In this document: one piece after another, positions 7,619 to 14,773 of the stretch
Numbering within the stretch: the stretch's first letter is position 1
Layout: every line of letters starts with the position of its first letter
DNA from: a virus
Direction: 5' to 3' (one strand)
Virus record (IMG/VR): IMGVR_UViG_3300037296_000103
Coordinates: 1 to 37,556 of that record
DNA: 37,556 bases
Translations under genes and position numbers: made by a program
The notes under the pieces: model-generated
Told to the model about the DNA's origin: nothing
The model's input: only the letters and a program-made list of their open reading frames with translations
The model's database searches: none

Positions 7619-7943
7619 GCATGCGACCGTGATCATGGGGCCAGACGGCAAGCCGCTGGGGCCTGCCGAGCGGCAGCGCGAGCTCGCCCGCCGGCGGCAA
7701 GAGCGCAAGCGCACTGCCGAAGGCGCGAACCTGGTGCGAGCGCAGTCCCTCCCCTACAAGTTCGACGTATACCCGGGCACTCGCGACGACCTCGACCTTA
7801 TTTGCCAGACCGAGGGTTTCGAGCAGTGGGCCGAGTTCTTCACCCTCGTGGCCCGCAATGTGGCCGATCAGATTAGGCGTGACTGTCACGATTACAGCCC
7901 GCTGCTCGCCTTCCCGTCACGGAAAAAGGAGGGCGCAGAATGA
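7611..7943 (+). CDS. Early phage protein, unknown
   Basis: The 110-residue protein starts at ATG 7611 within the end of the preceding gene. A second in-frame ATG at 7635 is possible. The N-terminal third is very basic (GPAERQRELARRRQERKR), suggesting nucleic-acid contact. The remainder (PYKFDVYPGTRDDLDLICQ) is globular-looking and not recognised. It ends with an ATGA overlap into the next gene. Confidence 0.65.
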   Translation: MGRHATVIMGPDGKPLGPAERQRELARRRQERKRTAEGANLVRAQSLPYKFDVYPGTRDDLDLICQTEGFEQWAEFFTLVARNVADQIRRDCHDYSPLLAFPSRKKEGAE

Positions 7944-8254
7944 TCTCGCGCGTGAAATCGAAGTTCTTCAAGCCGACCGGCGACGTGAAATTCCGCATCA
8001 CAAACGAGCGCCTGTCGGGCGTGAACCGCGTCCGGATCGAGGGCGAAGTTTTCGGCGCTCGAGGCTCGACGGTGAAGCACTTCGGATCGGCGGACGAAGC
8101 CGACGCGTTCTTTGACGCGATGACCGAGGAAGGCGCCGAGGCCTGGTGGCAGACGTTGTTCGAGAAGGTCAACGAGGAGTTCGCCGGCCTGCTCGAGCGC
8201 GACTTCCTGCACGGCGCTGGCGGATCCGCGCCGCTGGGGCTGTTCCATGCCTGA
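7940..8254 (+). CDS. Early phage protein, unknown
   Basis: The 104-residue product has a strong AAGGAGG site upstream. The first half reads as beta strands (VKFRITNERL, VNRVRIEGEVFG) and the second as acidic helices (EADAFFDAMTEEGAEAWW). There are no cysteine clusters or membrane segments. I do not recognise the family. Its place in the early operon suggests a DNA-metabolism or host-takeover accessory role. Confidence 0.65.
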   Translation: MISRVKSKFFKPTGDVKFRITNERLSGVNRVRIEGEVFGARGSTVKHFGSADEADAFFDAMTEEGAEAWWQTLFEKVNEEFAGLLERDFLHGAGGSAPLGLFHA

Positions 8255-8489
8255 CGCCTGCGACTTTATGACCGACCTGCAGCTCGATATCGGCGCCGCG
8301 TTCATGGACGCGCGCGCCTCTCGCCTTGCCACGCCCCCCGACCTGGTCGTGCTCGCGCCTGCCACGCACTGCAGTGGGTGCGGCAAGCCTCTGAGCCTCG
8401 ACCGCATGCTCGCAATGCCAGGAACCGAGCACTGCGCGCCTTGCAAGGCCTTCGCCGAACGAAAGGAGTCGGGCCAATGGAGGCGATGA
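8247..8489 (+). CDS. TraR/DksA-type zinc-finger protein
   Basis: The 80-residue protein carries a C4 zinc finger in its C-terminal half, CSGCG...CAPC (C-x2-C, 17 or so residues, C-x2-C), after a short helical N-terminus. This is the architecture of small phage- and plasmid-encoded TraR/DksA homologues. TraR of F binds RNA polymerase in the secondary channel and mimics DksA/ppGpp. The start overlaps the preceding gene by 8 bp. Confidence 0.72.
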   Translation: MPDACDFMTDLQLDIGAAFMDARASRLATPPDLVVLAPATHCSGCGKPLSLDRMLAMPGTEHCAPCKAFAERKESGQWRR

Positions 8490-9328
8490 GTCTGTCTAGC
8501 CGTCCCGTCGCTTCGTCTGCCGGCCCTGTTTCCGGTGCGCTCTACGTCCTGGACCGCACCGAAAGCCCGGCCAAGCCGGCGGCCAAGATCAACCCGCGCC
8601 CCCTGCCCGAGGTGATCGAGCACGACCGCGCGATCATGCGCGATCTCGTCCTCGGCGCCTTCCTGGGCGCGCAGCACTTCCGCGAGGACGACGGCAAGTT
8701 CGTCGGCCAGTACACGACCGAAAACACCCGCGAGGCCTTCCCGGCGCACCTCGAGGCGCTGCGCGAGTGCCCTGCCGAGGATGGTGACCACGTCGGTCGC
8801 CTCCCCGCCGCATACGTCGCCAGTCTGGCGAAAGGAACCACCCGCGTGATAGCCAGCGAGACCCGCCCGAAAAAGAAGGCCTCGATTCCCCTCGGCCCGC
8901 TCGCCTTCCAGGACGCGCACGTCGTCCGAGCCGTTGCCAGCCTGTCGCCTGAGCTGCAGCACTGGATTCGCTACGCCTACGCCGACTCGAAGCTGTGGGA
9001 CGACGAGGCGGGCGCGGTGGCGGCCCTGTGGGCGCGCCACGAGCCAACGCTCGGCAAGATCCAGGCGAAGACGCTGCAGAAGGTCCGGAGCCTGGCGCAC
9101 CTGGCCGTTCAAGACGTCAAGCGTGCGGCGAACTGCGGCAAGGTGCTGCATCAGCCGGCCCGCCTGCAGCAGTTGCTCGGCGTGACCGTGGCCAATTGGG
9201 ACAAGCATTGGGCCGGCCGCTGGCAGGCGCTGCGCGAGACGCTGCTCGAGCTCGACCGCGAAGCGCTGACCGAGCTTTGCAAGGCCATGCGCGGCTATGG
9301 CTTCGTTTTGCTCGATAGGGGGCTGTGA
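8477..9328 (+). CDS. Candidate late-gene regulator (Q-antiterminator position)
   Basis: This 283-residue protein starts at ATG 8477 with AAAGGAG 8 nt upstream. It is rich in helix, with a segment LSPELQHWIRYAYADSK followed by a conserved-looking end (LLGVTVANWDKHWAGRWQAL). The pattern of an aromatic helix-turn-helix near the C-terminus, and the location near the end of the early operon just before the late promoter and two terminators, fit a Q-type antiterminator. Sequence evidence for that family is weak; there is no visible zinc motif. It overlaps the following gene by one base (TGATG). Confidence 0.55.
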   Translation: MEAMSLSSRPVASSAGPVSGALYVLDRTESPAKPAAKINPRPLPEVIEHDRAIMRDLVLGAFLGAQHFREDDGKFVGQYTTENTREAFPAHLEALRECPAEDGDHVGRLPAAYVASLAKGTTRVIASETRPKKKASIPLGPLAFQDAHVVRAVASLSPELQHWIRYAYADSKLWDDEAGAVAALWARHEPTLGKIQAKTLQKVRSLAHLAVQDVKRAANCGKVLHQPARLQQLLGVTVANWDKHWAGRWQALRETLLELDREALTELCKAMRGYGFVLLDRGL

Positions 9329-9642
9329 TGGCCGCCCTTGCCTGCTCGCAATGCGGCGCGCCTCCTGTGCGCCGCCTCGACCCGAACAGTGATATGCGTG
9401 TCTATGTCTGCACTGGGTGTAAGCATCGCGGCGAGCTGACGACGTCAGAGCCGCGCGCGCTGGCTTCCTGGAACCTGATCAACGACCCGGATCTGCCTCG
9501 GCACGGCTGCAAGGCGGCCCCGCTGCCGCGTTTTCGTCAGCGCGACGGCCTGTGGGGCGCGTATTGCTCGTGCGGCTTCGACGATGCGGGTTATCGCTCT
9601 CTCGAGGGAGCCCGTGCCGGCTGGGCGAGGGCGCTGCGATGA
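9328..9642 (+). CDS. Zinc-ribbon protein of the Lar restriction-alleviation type
   Basis: The 104-residue protein begins with CSQCG and VCTGC (two CxxC pairs), followed by SEPRALASWN. That is the Lar-family arrangement in which a zinc ribbon precedes a helix ending in AxxxWN. A second, degenerate half (CSCGFDDAGYRSLEGARAGW) repeats the theme. Lar proteins reduce host restriction by modulating type I enzymes. Here the function is inferred from pattern only. The ATG at 9328 overlaps the preceding stop. Confidence 0.6.
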   Translation: MAALACSQCGAPPVRRLDPNSDMRVYVCTGCKHRGELTTSEPRALASWNLINDPDLPRHGCKAAPLPRFRQRDGLWGAYCSCGFDDAGYRSLEGARAGWARALR

Positions 9643-9866
9643 CGCGCCAGGTTCTGCGAATCGACCGCTGCACTGATCCGCTCATGTGGTACCGCGAGCA
9701 CGTCGGCTACCTGGTCGACTATCGCGGCCCGGACGGCCCGAACTTCTACCTGTCGCGCGAGGTCGCTGGTTACACAAACATCGTTCGCCGTGGCGACGCC
9801 ACGCTGCTCGAACTGGAAGACGAAGCCATAAAAGAACAAAAGAACATTTGCACTTTTAGGCATTAG
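9639..9866 (+). CDS. Last early-operon protein, unknown
   Basis: The 75-residue protein starts at ATG 9639 with an ATGA overlap. It is compact, with many aromatic residues (MWYREHVGYLVDY, NFYLSREVAGY), and no family is recognised. Its last eleven residues are encoded by the 8-bp-phased repeat array at 9826-9897, so the array either extended into the gene or constrains its C-terminus. Confidence 0.6.
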   Translation: MTRQVLRIDRCTDPLMWYREHVGYLVDYRGPDGPNFYLSREVAGYTNIVRRGDATLLELEDEAIKEQKNICTFRH

Positions 9867-9897
9867 CGAAAAAATGCAAAAGGGGTATTGCACAAAA
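9826..9897. promoter_or_regulatory. 8-bp-phased repeat array at the late promoter
   Basis: Nine consecutive octamers have spacers made only of A and T (AAAA, AAAA, ATTT, TTTT, ATTA, AAAA, AAAA, TATT, AAAA) in an otherwise GC-rich genome. Boxes are CCAT, GAAC, GAAC, GCAC, AGGC, GCGA, ATGC, GGGG and GCAC; four match GNNC. The last unit overlaps the -35 of the candidate late promoter. See the arrays at 5891, 12125 and 37127. Confidence 0.6.
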
Positions 9898-9916
9898 GTC
9901 CGGATTAAAGTCTAAT
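9888..9916 (+). promoter_or_regulatory. Candidate late promoter
   Basis: The -10 box TCTAAT (9911-9916) differs from consensus at one base. It is spaced 17 nt from TTGCAC (9888-9893). The transcript would run through two terminators into the lysis genes, as in Q-dependent late operons. Confidence 0.5.
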
Positions 9917-9944
9917 AACTGCTCTAATGCGACACATGCAAACC

Positions 9945-9969
9945 AAAAGCCCGCCACGTGCGGGCTTTT
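9945..9969. terminator. First leader terminator before the late operon
   Basis: A perfect stem AAAAGCCCGC / GCGGGCTTTT with a 5-nt loop can act in both directions. It lies about 25 nt after the expected late transcription start. Confidence 0.8.
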
Positions 9970-10045
9970 GCGTTTCTGGTCGAAGCGTCCGCAAGCGGCG
10001 CACCTCTCCCTGATCCGCCGGCCCTCTCGCTTTCGGATCCCTTCG

Positions 10046-10070
10046 CCCCGCCATCGTGCGGGGTTTTTTT
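10046..10070 (+). terminator. Second leader terminator before the holin-like gene
   Basis: The stem CCCCGC / GCGGGG with a 6-nt loop is followed by seven T. It stands 20 bp before the holin-like start codon, so late transcription must pass it. Confidence 0.85.
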
Positions 10071-10089
10071 ATTCCTGGAAGCATCCCCG

Positions 10090-10332
10090 ATGGCCAACAA
10101 ACTGCAGCCGCTTGCCGAGCTGGGCGCCGTCGAGGGCGCGAAACTGATCCCGGGCGCGACGGGGTTCATGATCTACGGCGTGACCCTGCAGACCTGGGCG
10201 CTGCTGATCCCCGTGCTCTATTACCTGGTGCTGCTGGTCGACCTGGTCGGCCGTCGCTGGGTCGTGCCGCTGATCAAGATGCTGCGCGCGCGTGGCAAGC
10301 CTGCCGAGGGCGAAAGCGATGACGCTGATTAA
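10090..10332 (+). CDS. Putative holin
   Basis: The 80-residue protein has a strongly hydrophobic stretch (about residues 20-50, LQTWALLIPVLYYLVLLVDLVG) with a basic and then acidic tail. It directly precedes, and overlaps by 14 bp, an endolysin gene. Size, membrane segment and position fit a holin that permits endolysin release or activation. One long hydrophobic region is clear; a second is doubtful. The upstream reading frame extends to 9958, but the ATG at 10090 follows GGAA and begins a normal N-terminus (MANKLQ). Confidence 0.68.
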   Translation: MANKLQPLAELGAVEGAKLIPGATGFMIYGVTLQTWALLIPVLYYLVLLVDLVGRRWVVPLIKMLRARGKPAEGESDDAD

Positions 10333-10867
10333 ACGCATCATCGCGGCCGTGACGCTGTCGCTGGCCGCTGCAGGCTTCACCGTGAACGAGACGGGCCTGC
10401 CCGCGCCGGTCGAGCGCGCCGCCATCATCGCCGGCCTGATGATCCTCACACCGGAAATGGAAGGCACGGAATTCGAGGCCTACCCCGACAGCGGTGGCGT
10501 CTGGACGATCTGCACCGGGCACACGAAGGGCGTCCGCCCTGGTGACCGGGCGACGCCTGAGCAGTGCGCGGCGTACCTGCAGGGCGATCTCGGCGGCGCC
10601 GTCGACTTCGTCATGCGCGCCGCGCCAAAGGCATCGATCTGGCAAAAGATCGCCCTTGCCGACTTCGTCTACAACGTCGGCGCGACGGCTTTTGCTCGGT
10701 CGACGCTTTACCGCCTGACCGTCGCGGGCGACTACGTGGCGGCAGCAAAACAGTTCATGCGATGGCGCTTTGTTGCTGGTCGAGACTGCGGACTCGTGCA
10801 GAGCAATTGCGCGGGGATCATCTTCCGGCGCGCTCTGCAGCGGGATCTCTTTTTGGTGGGCTTATGA
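10319..10867 (+). CDS. Endolysin, GH24 lysozyme with N-terminal SAR-like segment
   Basis: The 182-residue protein hydrolyses peptidoglycan glycan strands. The T4-lysozyme catalytic triad is recognisable with exact spacing: E48, D57 (AYPD) and T63 (VWTICTGHT), with 9 and 6 residues between them as in T4 E11/D20/T26. The N-terminus (LIKRIIAAVTLSLAAAGF) is a weakly hydrophobic Ala/Gly-rich segment typical of signal-anchor-release lysozymes of the P21 type, implying export by Sec and activation when the membrane is depolarised. ATG 10319 overlaps the holin gene. Confidence 0.9.
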   Translation: MTLIKRIIAAVTLSLAAAGFTVNETGLPAPVERAAIIAGLMILTPEMEGTEFEAYPDSGGVWTICTGHTKGVRPGDRATPEQCAAYLQGDLGGAVDFVMRAAPKASIWQKIALADFVYNVGATAFARSTLYRLTVAGDYVAAAKQFMRWRFVAGRDCGLVQSNCAGIIFRRALQRDLFLVGL

Positions 10868-11382
10868 ATCGACTTTATGGACTTGCAGCGGTCGCGGTGA
10901 TCGCCGTGCTGCTCTACGCGCTCGGCTGGCTCGGCGGCGCTGGTCACGAGCAGGACAAGACAAAGCAGCTCGAGGTCGCGCAACTGCGCCATGCCTTCGA
11001 GCAAGGCCAGGCGCTCGGCGTGGTTCGCGACCGCGTGGTTACGGAATACGTCGACCGCGTCCAGGTGATCGAGAAGGCCGGCCGAACAATCATCAAAGAG
11101 GTTCCCGTTTATGTCTCTGCAGAAGCCGATCGCGCTTGCACTGTTCCTGCTGGCTTTGTCCGGTTGCACGACGCAGCCGCCGCAGGTCTGCCCCCCTCTG
11201 GTTCTGCCGGAGCTGCTGATGCGCGACCCGCAGGCGTTGCGCTCTCTACCGTCGCCGAAACCGTCGCCGGAAATTACACCTCCTGCAACGGCAACGCCGA
11301 GCAACTGAAAAGCCTGCTCGAGCTGCTGCGCGACTACCAGGTGCGACCCGGCCATGCCGGTGCCACTGGAAAAGATCCCTGA
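10864..11382 (+). CDS. Rz: Rz-like inner-membrane spanin subunit
   Basis: The 172-residue protein has one N-terminal membrane anchor (YGLAAVAVIAVLLYALGWL), then a charged helical periplasmic domain (QLRHAFEQGQ..., VTEYVDRVQVIEKAG), as in Rz spanins that fuse inner and outer membranes at lysis. It overlaps the endolysin by an ATGA and contains the whole Rz1 frame (11111-11308). The C-terminal part past about residue 80 is constrained by the overlapping Rz1 frame and is Ala/Gly-rich. Confidence 0.82.
   Translation: MNRLYGLAAVAVIAVLLYALGWLGGAGHEQDKTKQLEVAQLRHAFEQGQALGVVRDRVVTEYVDRVQVIEKAGRTIIKEVPVYVSAEADRACTVPAGFVRLHDAAAAGLPPSGSAGAADARPAGVALSTVAETVAGNYTSCNGNAEQLKSLLELLRDYQVRPGHAGATGKDP
11111..11308 (+). 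CDS. Rz1: Rz1-like outer-membrane lipoprotein embedded in Rz
   Basis: The 65-residue frame lies entirely inside Rz in the +1-type overlapping frame. It has a signal peptide ending in the lipobox LSGC (C19) and a mature part very rich in proline, the hallmarks of Rz1 outer-membrane spanins. An AAAGAGG sequence lies 9 nt upstream of ATG 11111. It would pair with Rz across the periplasm. Confidence 0.82.
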   Translation: MSLQKPIALALFLLALSGCTTQPPQVCPPLVLPELLMRDPQALRSLPSPKPSPEITPPATATPSN

Positions 11383-11460
11383 TCGAGTGGAGTCGCGGAT
11401 CTCGGTCGTTATAACCCTATGGGCAGCGCTTCCGCTGCATGTGCGCAAGGAACCAAACGC

Positions 11461-11931
11461 ATGACCCCAGACGAACAGCAGATCGAGACGAAGATCGCCT
11501 CGCTCGGTCTCACTGCCCCCCGGATCACTCCCCAGCGTATCGACAGCCTGGTCGAGTCGCTGGCCTTCGACATCCATCACATACCAGGCACGACCGTGAT
11601 TCTGGCCTCGGCGTTATTGCCGAGCGGGATCTATGTCGCGACCGGCTTCTCGAGCTGTGCCAGTCCGTCGAACTTCCGCTATGAGGTCGGCGTCGAGGCT
11701 GCGACCAAGCAAGCCCGCGCCATGGCTCGCGAGAAGCTGTGGGAGCTCGAGGGCTACATGCTCAAGCAGACGCTGTATCAACTGCGCAGCGTGAACGCGG
11801 CCGATGCCCTGGGCGAGATCCGCGCCACGCTCGAGAAGCGGTGCGCGGCTGTCAGTGGTGACGCCTCGGCGTGCGCCTGTCCTGGCGGTCCGTGCTCGGA
11901 AGCGATCGCCCTCGGTTGCGGCGGCGTCTGA
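11461..11931 (+). CDS. N4 Gp49 / Sf6 gene 66 family protein
   Basis: The 156-residue protein shows the pattern of this phage family: a paired strand with GTTVILASALLPSGIYVATG, then CASPSNF, a helix of the EVGVEAATKQAR type, and a KLWELEGY motif. The family function is unknown. ATG 11461 is chosen because AAGGAA lies 9 nt upstream. The end (ACACPGG) is cysteine-rich and unusual. It lies between lysis genes and the terminase region. Confidence 0.75.
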   Translation: MTPDEQQIETKIASLGLTAPRITPQRIDSLVESLAFDIHHIPGTTVILASALLPSGIYVATGFSSCASPSNFRYEVGVEAATKQARAMAREKLWELEGYMLKQTLYQLRSVNAADALGEIRATLEKRCAAVSGDASACACPGGPCSEAIALGCGGV

Positions 11932-12124
11932 TGCACCAAAAAGGAGCGCGCCGGGCCTTTTGGGTCCTCCCCCGCCCCCTCCCCCCTCACGGGTGTGGAA
12001 CTCGCGGGATTCGCGCGTGTTCCGGCTCGGTTTTCCGGTCCTTTCTTCTGTTCTGAGGCCCTGCCAGACTGCATCGCTCGGCTGACCCCGCAGCCAGACG
12101 CGGCGGGGCCTCAACCCAAAACAC
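11932..12124. other. Noncoding region before terminase, candidate cos site
   Basis: This gap has no supported gene. It holds a run of nearly pure C (tcctcccccgccccctcccc, from 11968), an imperfect dyad near 11998-12024 (GGAACtCGCG ... CGCGcGTGTTCC), and GC-rich repeats near 12090. Lambda-type terminases cut at cos just before the small-subunit gene, so this is the expected place. I cannot identify the nick sites. Confidence 0.35.
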
Positions 12125-12204
12125 CAAGGCGCAAAAGCGGATAAGTTTAAAAGGACTTATGCGCTTTTGTTCCTTTGTTCCTTAACTCCTTTGGTCCTTT
12201 CTCC
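12125..12204. promoter_or_regulatory. 8-bp-phased repeat array before terS
   Basis: Read on the minus strand, ten octamers occur in register: GGAG, GACC, GAGT, GAAC, GAAC, GCGC, GTCC, AAAC, CCGC and GCGC, each followed by a mainly A/T tetramer. Six boxes fit GNNC. It ends 2 bp before the terS ATG and replaces any ordinary Shine-Dalgarno sequence. If terS is translated, a bound protein here could interfere; the array may also mark the packaging region. Confidence 0.5.
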
Positions 12205-12206
12205 CC

Positions 12207-12779
12207 ATGGGCAAGATCGTCAGCAAAAAGGAGTTCGGGGAACTGATCGGCAAGTCGCCGCGCTGGATCTCCAAACTGATCGAGGAAGGCATGCCAACGG
12301 CAGGCGGTGGCGGTCGGGGCGTCGAGGTCCAGATCGACAGCGAGGCCGCGATCAATTGGCTGATCGCCCGCGAGGTTCGCCGCGAAATGGGCGAAGACGG
12401 CGACGACGAGGAGGGGCTCAATTCGGCCTCGACCGAGGATCGCCTGCTCAAGAAGGCCCGCCGCGAAAAGCTGCAGATCGAAATCGACACGTCACGCGGT
12501 CGCCTGCTGCCGGCCGACGCGGTCGCGCAAATTCTGATTAGCGTCGCCGCCGTCTACGCGACCCAACTTGACGCGCTGCCCTCGCGCTGCGCTGCCGACC
12601 TGGCGGTGATCGATGACCCTGCCACCATCCGAGCTCGAGTTTTTGAAGAAACGCGGCGTATCCGCGCGGCTACTGCCGACCGTCTCGAACGTCGAGCATC
12701 TGACCTCGCTGCGGACCTTGACGAAATCGATCAAGCGAGCGGCGAAGATGGTCCAGGCGCCGCCGCCTCGGACCGCTGA
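12207..12779 (+). CDS. terS: Terminase small subunit (Nu1-like)
   Basis: The 190-residue protein opens with a winged-helix DNA-binding domain (VSKKEFGELIGKSPRWISKLIEEGMP) like lambda gpNu1, which recognises cos and loads the large subunit. A helical middle (KKARREKLQIEIDTSRGRLLPADAV) provides oligomerisation and TerL contact in this family. The start has no good Shine-Dalgarno sequence; the upstream bases are a pyrimidine-rich repeat array. It overlaps TerL. Confidence 0.87.
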   Translation: MGKIVSKKEFGELIGKSPRWISKLIEEGMPTAGGGGRGVEVQIDSEAAINWLIAREVRREMGEDGDDEEGLNSASTEDRLLKKARREKLQIEIDTSRGRLLPADAVAQILISVAAVYATQLDALPSRCAADLAVIDDPATIRARVFEETRRIRAATADRLERRASDLAADLDEIDQASGEDGPGAAASDR

Positions 12780-14766
12780 CGAATGGGCACGCGATAAGCG
12801 AATCATGCCCCCATCGGCGCCGATCCCTGGCCCGTTTAACCCTGACACGAACCCCTATATGCGCCCGGTCGCCTGGGCCTTCGCTCAACCGTGCTTCTCG
12901 CGCGTCACGTTCGTGATGGGCACGCAAATGGGCAAGTCGGTGACGATGGAAAACGTCATCGGTCACCGCCTCGACGAAGATCCGACGCCGTGTCTGTACG
13001 TCGCCCCGACTAAGCCGCTTATCACCGGCACCGTCGAGCCGAAGTTCATGGCCATGTTCGACGAGTGCAAGTCGCTGGCCATTAAATACGAGGCCCGCAG
13101 CACGCAAGCCGTCAAGTGGATCGGCGGCACGAAATTCCGTTTTGCTTGGGCAGGATCCGCGACCGAGCTGGCCGCCGACTCTGCCGGCCTGGTCCTGGTC
13201 GACGAGGTCGATCGAATCGTCAACACGGGCGAGGGCGACACGACCGAGATCATCGAGGCCCGGGGCGACGCCTACGCGGACTCGAAAGTCGGTTACACCG
13301 CCACGCCCACGCACGGCAAGGCCGAGCGGCGCAAAGACGAGCGAACCGGGCTCTGGCATTGGGTGCCGACCGACGTCAAAAAGCTCGGCTCGAAGGTCTG
13401 GCAGCTCTGGCAATCTGGCACCCGCCACGAGTGGGCGGTCCCGTGTCCGACCTGCAGCGAATACTTCGTGCCCTGGTCGGGGCTGCTCTGGTGGCCTGGC
13501 AAGGGCTCGCAGGACGAATGCACGCCCGACGAAGCGTTCAAGCATGCGCGGCTCGTCTGCCCGTGCTGCGGCGATATGATCGAGGACAAGTTCCGCCCCT
13601 GGATGAATGCTCGAGGCGTCGCAGTGGCGCCCGGCGAGTCGATCGCCAAGGGCGGCAAGATCGAGGGCACGGCCGACACGGCGGGCTTTACGCATTTTTC
13701 CTACTGGGTTTCCGGCTTGTGCTCGTTCGCGGTGAAAAAGTCTTACGGCTTCCTCGCGAAAAAGCTCCTGGCCGCCCTGCGCGATAACGACCCGGCCAAG
13801 CTGCTGGCCGTCTACAACACCGGATTCGGCGAGATCTACGCCGAAGCGGGCGACGTGCCGAGCTGGGAAGAACTGCGCGCGCTGTGCTGGGGTTACAAGG
13901 CGGGCGAGCTGCTGCTCGAGCCGCTGCGGATCTATTGCACGATCGACGTCCAGAAAAATCGGCTCGTTTACGTCGTGCGCGCCTGGTTCGCCGGCCTAGG
14001 CTCGATGCTCCTGGAGCACGGCGAGCTATGGGGCGAGACCGATCAGGACGCCGTTTGGGATCAGCTCTCGGAGCTGATCGACACCGAATACGGCGAGCAC
14101 GGCATCAGCCTGACCGGCATCGACATCGGCTACCGCGACGACCAGGTTTACACGTTCATCAACCTGCACAAGGGTCGCGCGGTCGCCCTGCGCGGTCGCG
14201 AGAAGCTCGACAAGCCGTTTCGAAAGGAAGTCGTCGAGGTCAACAAACAGGGCAAGACGCGCAAGCGCGGCGACGCCCGGTGGGCCTTCGATTCACCCCT
14301 CGCGAAACGCTGGGTGCATAGCCGTTTCGGCCGGCCGGACAACCGCCCGGGCTGGTGGCTGCTGCATCAGCAGGTCACCGACGACTATTGCAAACAACTG
14401 GTCGGCGAGGAGTGGCACGAGTCCGACGGCACGTTCCACCAGGTCGGCGAAAACCATTACCTCGACTGCGAGGCGATGCAGTACATCCTCGCGCTGCGGG
14501 ACAAGCTGCACAAGCGCAACACCGGCGCCCTGACGCGCGCCGAGCTGCTGCAGCAAGTGCGCCCCGAAGCGGCTCCCGCTTCGTTGCCTGCGCGCGAGGC
14601 GGCTGACTCTGAGCCAGCCCCCGGCCCCGACCCGATCGAACTGATCCGTCATATCGCCGCCGACGAACCGATCCCGCCGAAACCTGCGCCCCGTGCTCGT
14701 CGTGAAGACGCGCCCAAGGCCAAGGCGCGAGCGGGCCGCTTCAAGGTGATTCGAAAATCACGATAG
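12748..14766 (+). CDS. terL: Terminase large subunit (lambda GpA family)
   Basis: This protein packages DNA and cuts cos. The N-terminal segment RTADEWA...MPP is the GpA signature. A divergent Walker A (GTQMGKS, about 58-64) and Walker B (LVLVDEVD, about 148-155) form the ATPase, followed by a GYTATPTH coupling motif. A zinc-ribbon (CPTC...CPCC) is typical of GpA. The nuclease half has IYCTIDVQKNRL and GIDIGYRDD acidic motifs. The start is uncertain: ATG 12748 (672 aa) gives a modest overlap with terS, whereas ATG 12613 (717 aa) would overlap by 167 bp. A non-ATG start just upstream of 12748 is also plausible, since lambda GpA has about 15 more residues there. Confidence 0.92.
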   Translation: MVQAPPPRTADEWARDKRIMPPSAPIPGPFNPDTNPYMRPVAWAFAQPCFSRVTFVMGTQMGKSVTMENVIGHRLDEDPTPCLYVAPTKPLITGTVEPKFMAMFDECKSLAIKYEARSTQAVKWIGGTKFRFAWAGSATELAADSAGLVLVDEVDRIVNTGEGDTTEIIEARGDAYADSKVGYTATPTHGKAERRKDERTGLWHWVPTDVKKLGSKVWQLWQSGTRHEWAVPCPTCSEYFVPWSGLLWWPGKGSQDECTPDEAFKHARLVCPCCGDMIEDKFRPWMNARGVAVAPGESIAKGGKIEGTADTAGFTHFSYWVSGLCSFAVKKSYGFLAKKLLAALRDNDPAKLLAVYNTGFGEIYAEAGDVPSWEELRALCWGYKAGELLLEPLRIYCTIDVQKNRLVYVVRAWFAGLGSMLLEHGELWGETDQDAVWDQLSELIDTEYGEHGISLTGIDIGYRDDQVYTFINLHKGRAVALRGREKLDKPFRKEVVEVNKQGKTRKRGDARWAFDSPLAKRWVHSRFGRPDNRPGWWLLHQQVTDDYCKQLVGEEWHESDGTFHQVGENHYLDCEAMQYILALRDKLHKRNTGALTRAELLQQVRPEAAPASLPAREAADSEPAPGPDPIELIRHIAADEPIPPKPAPRARREDAPKAKARAGRFKVIRKSR

Positions 14767-14773
14767 GCCCCCA

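Noticed and set aside
11614-12114. A 166-codon minus-strand frame over the terminase leader
   Set aside because: Basic, low-complexity product, no ribosome-binding site, and it is antisense to the Gp49-like gene.
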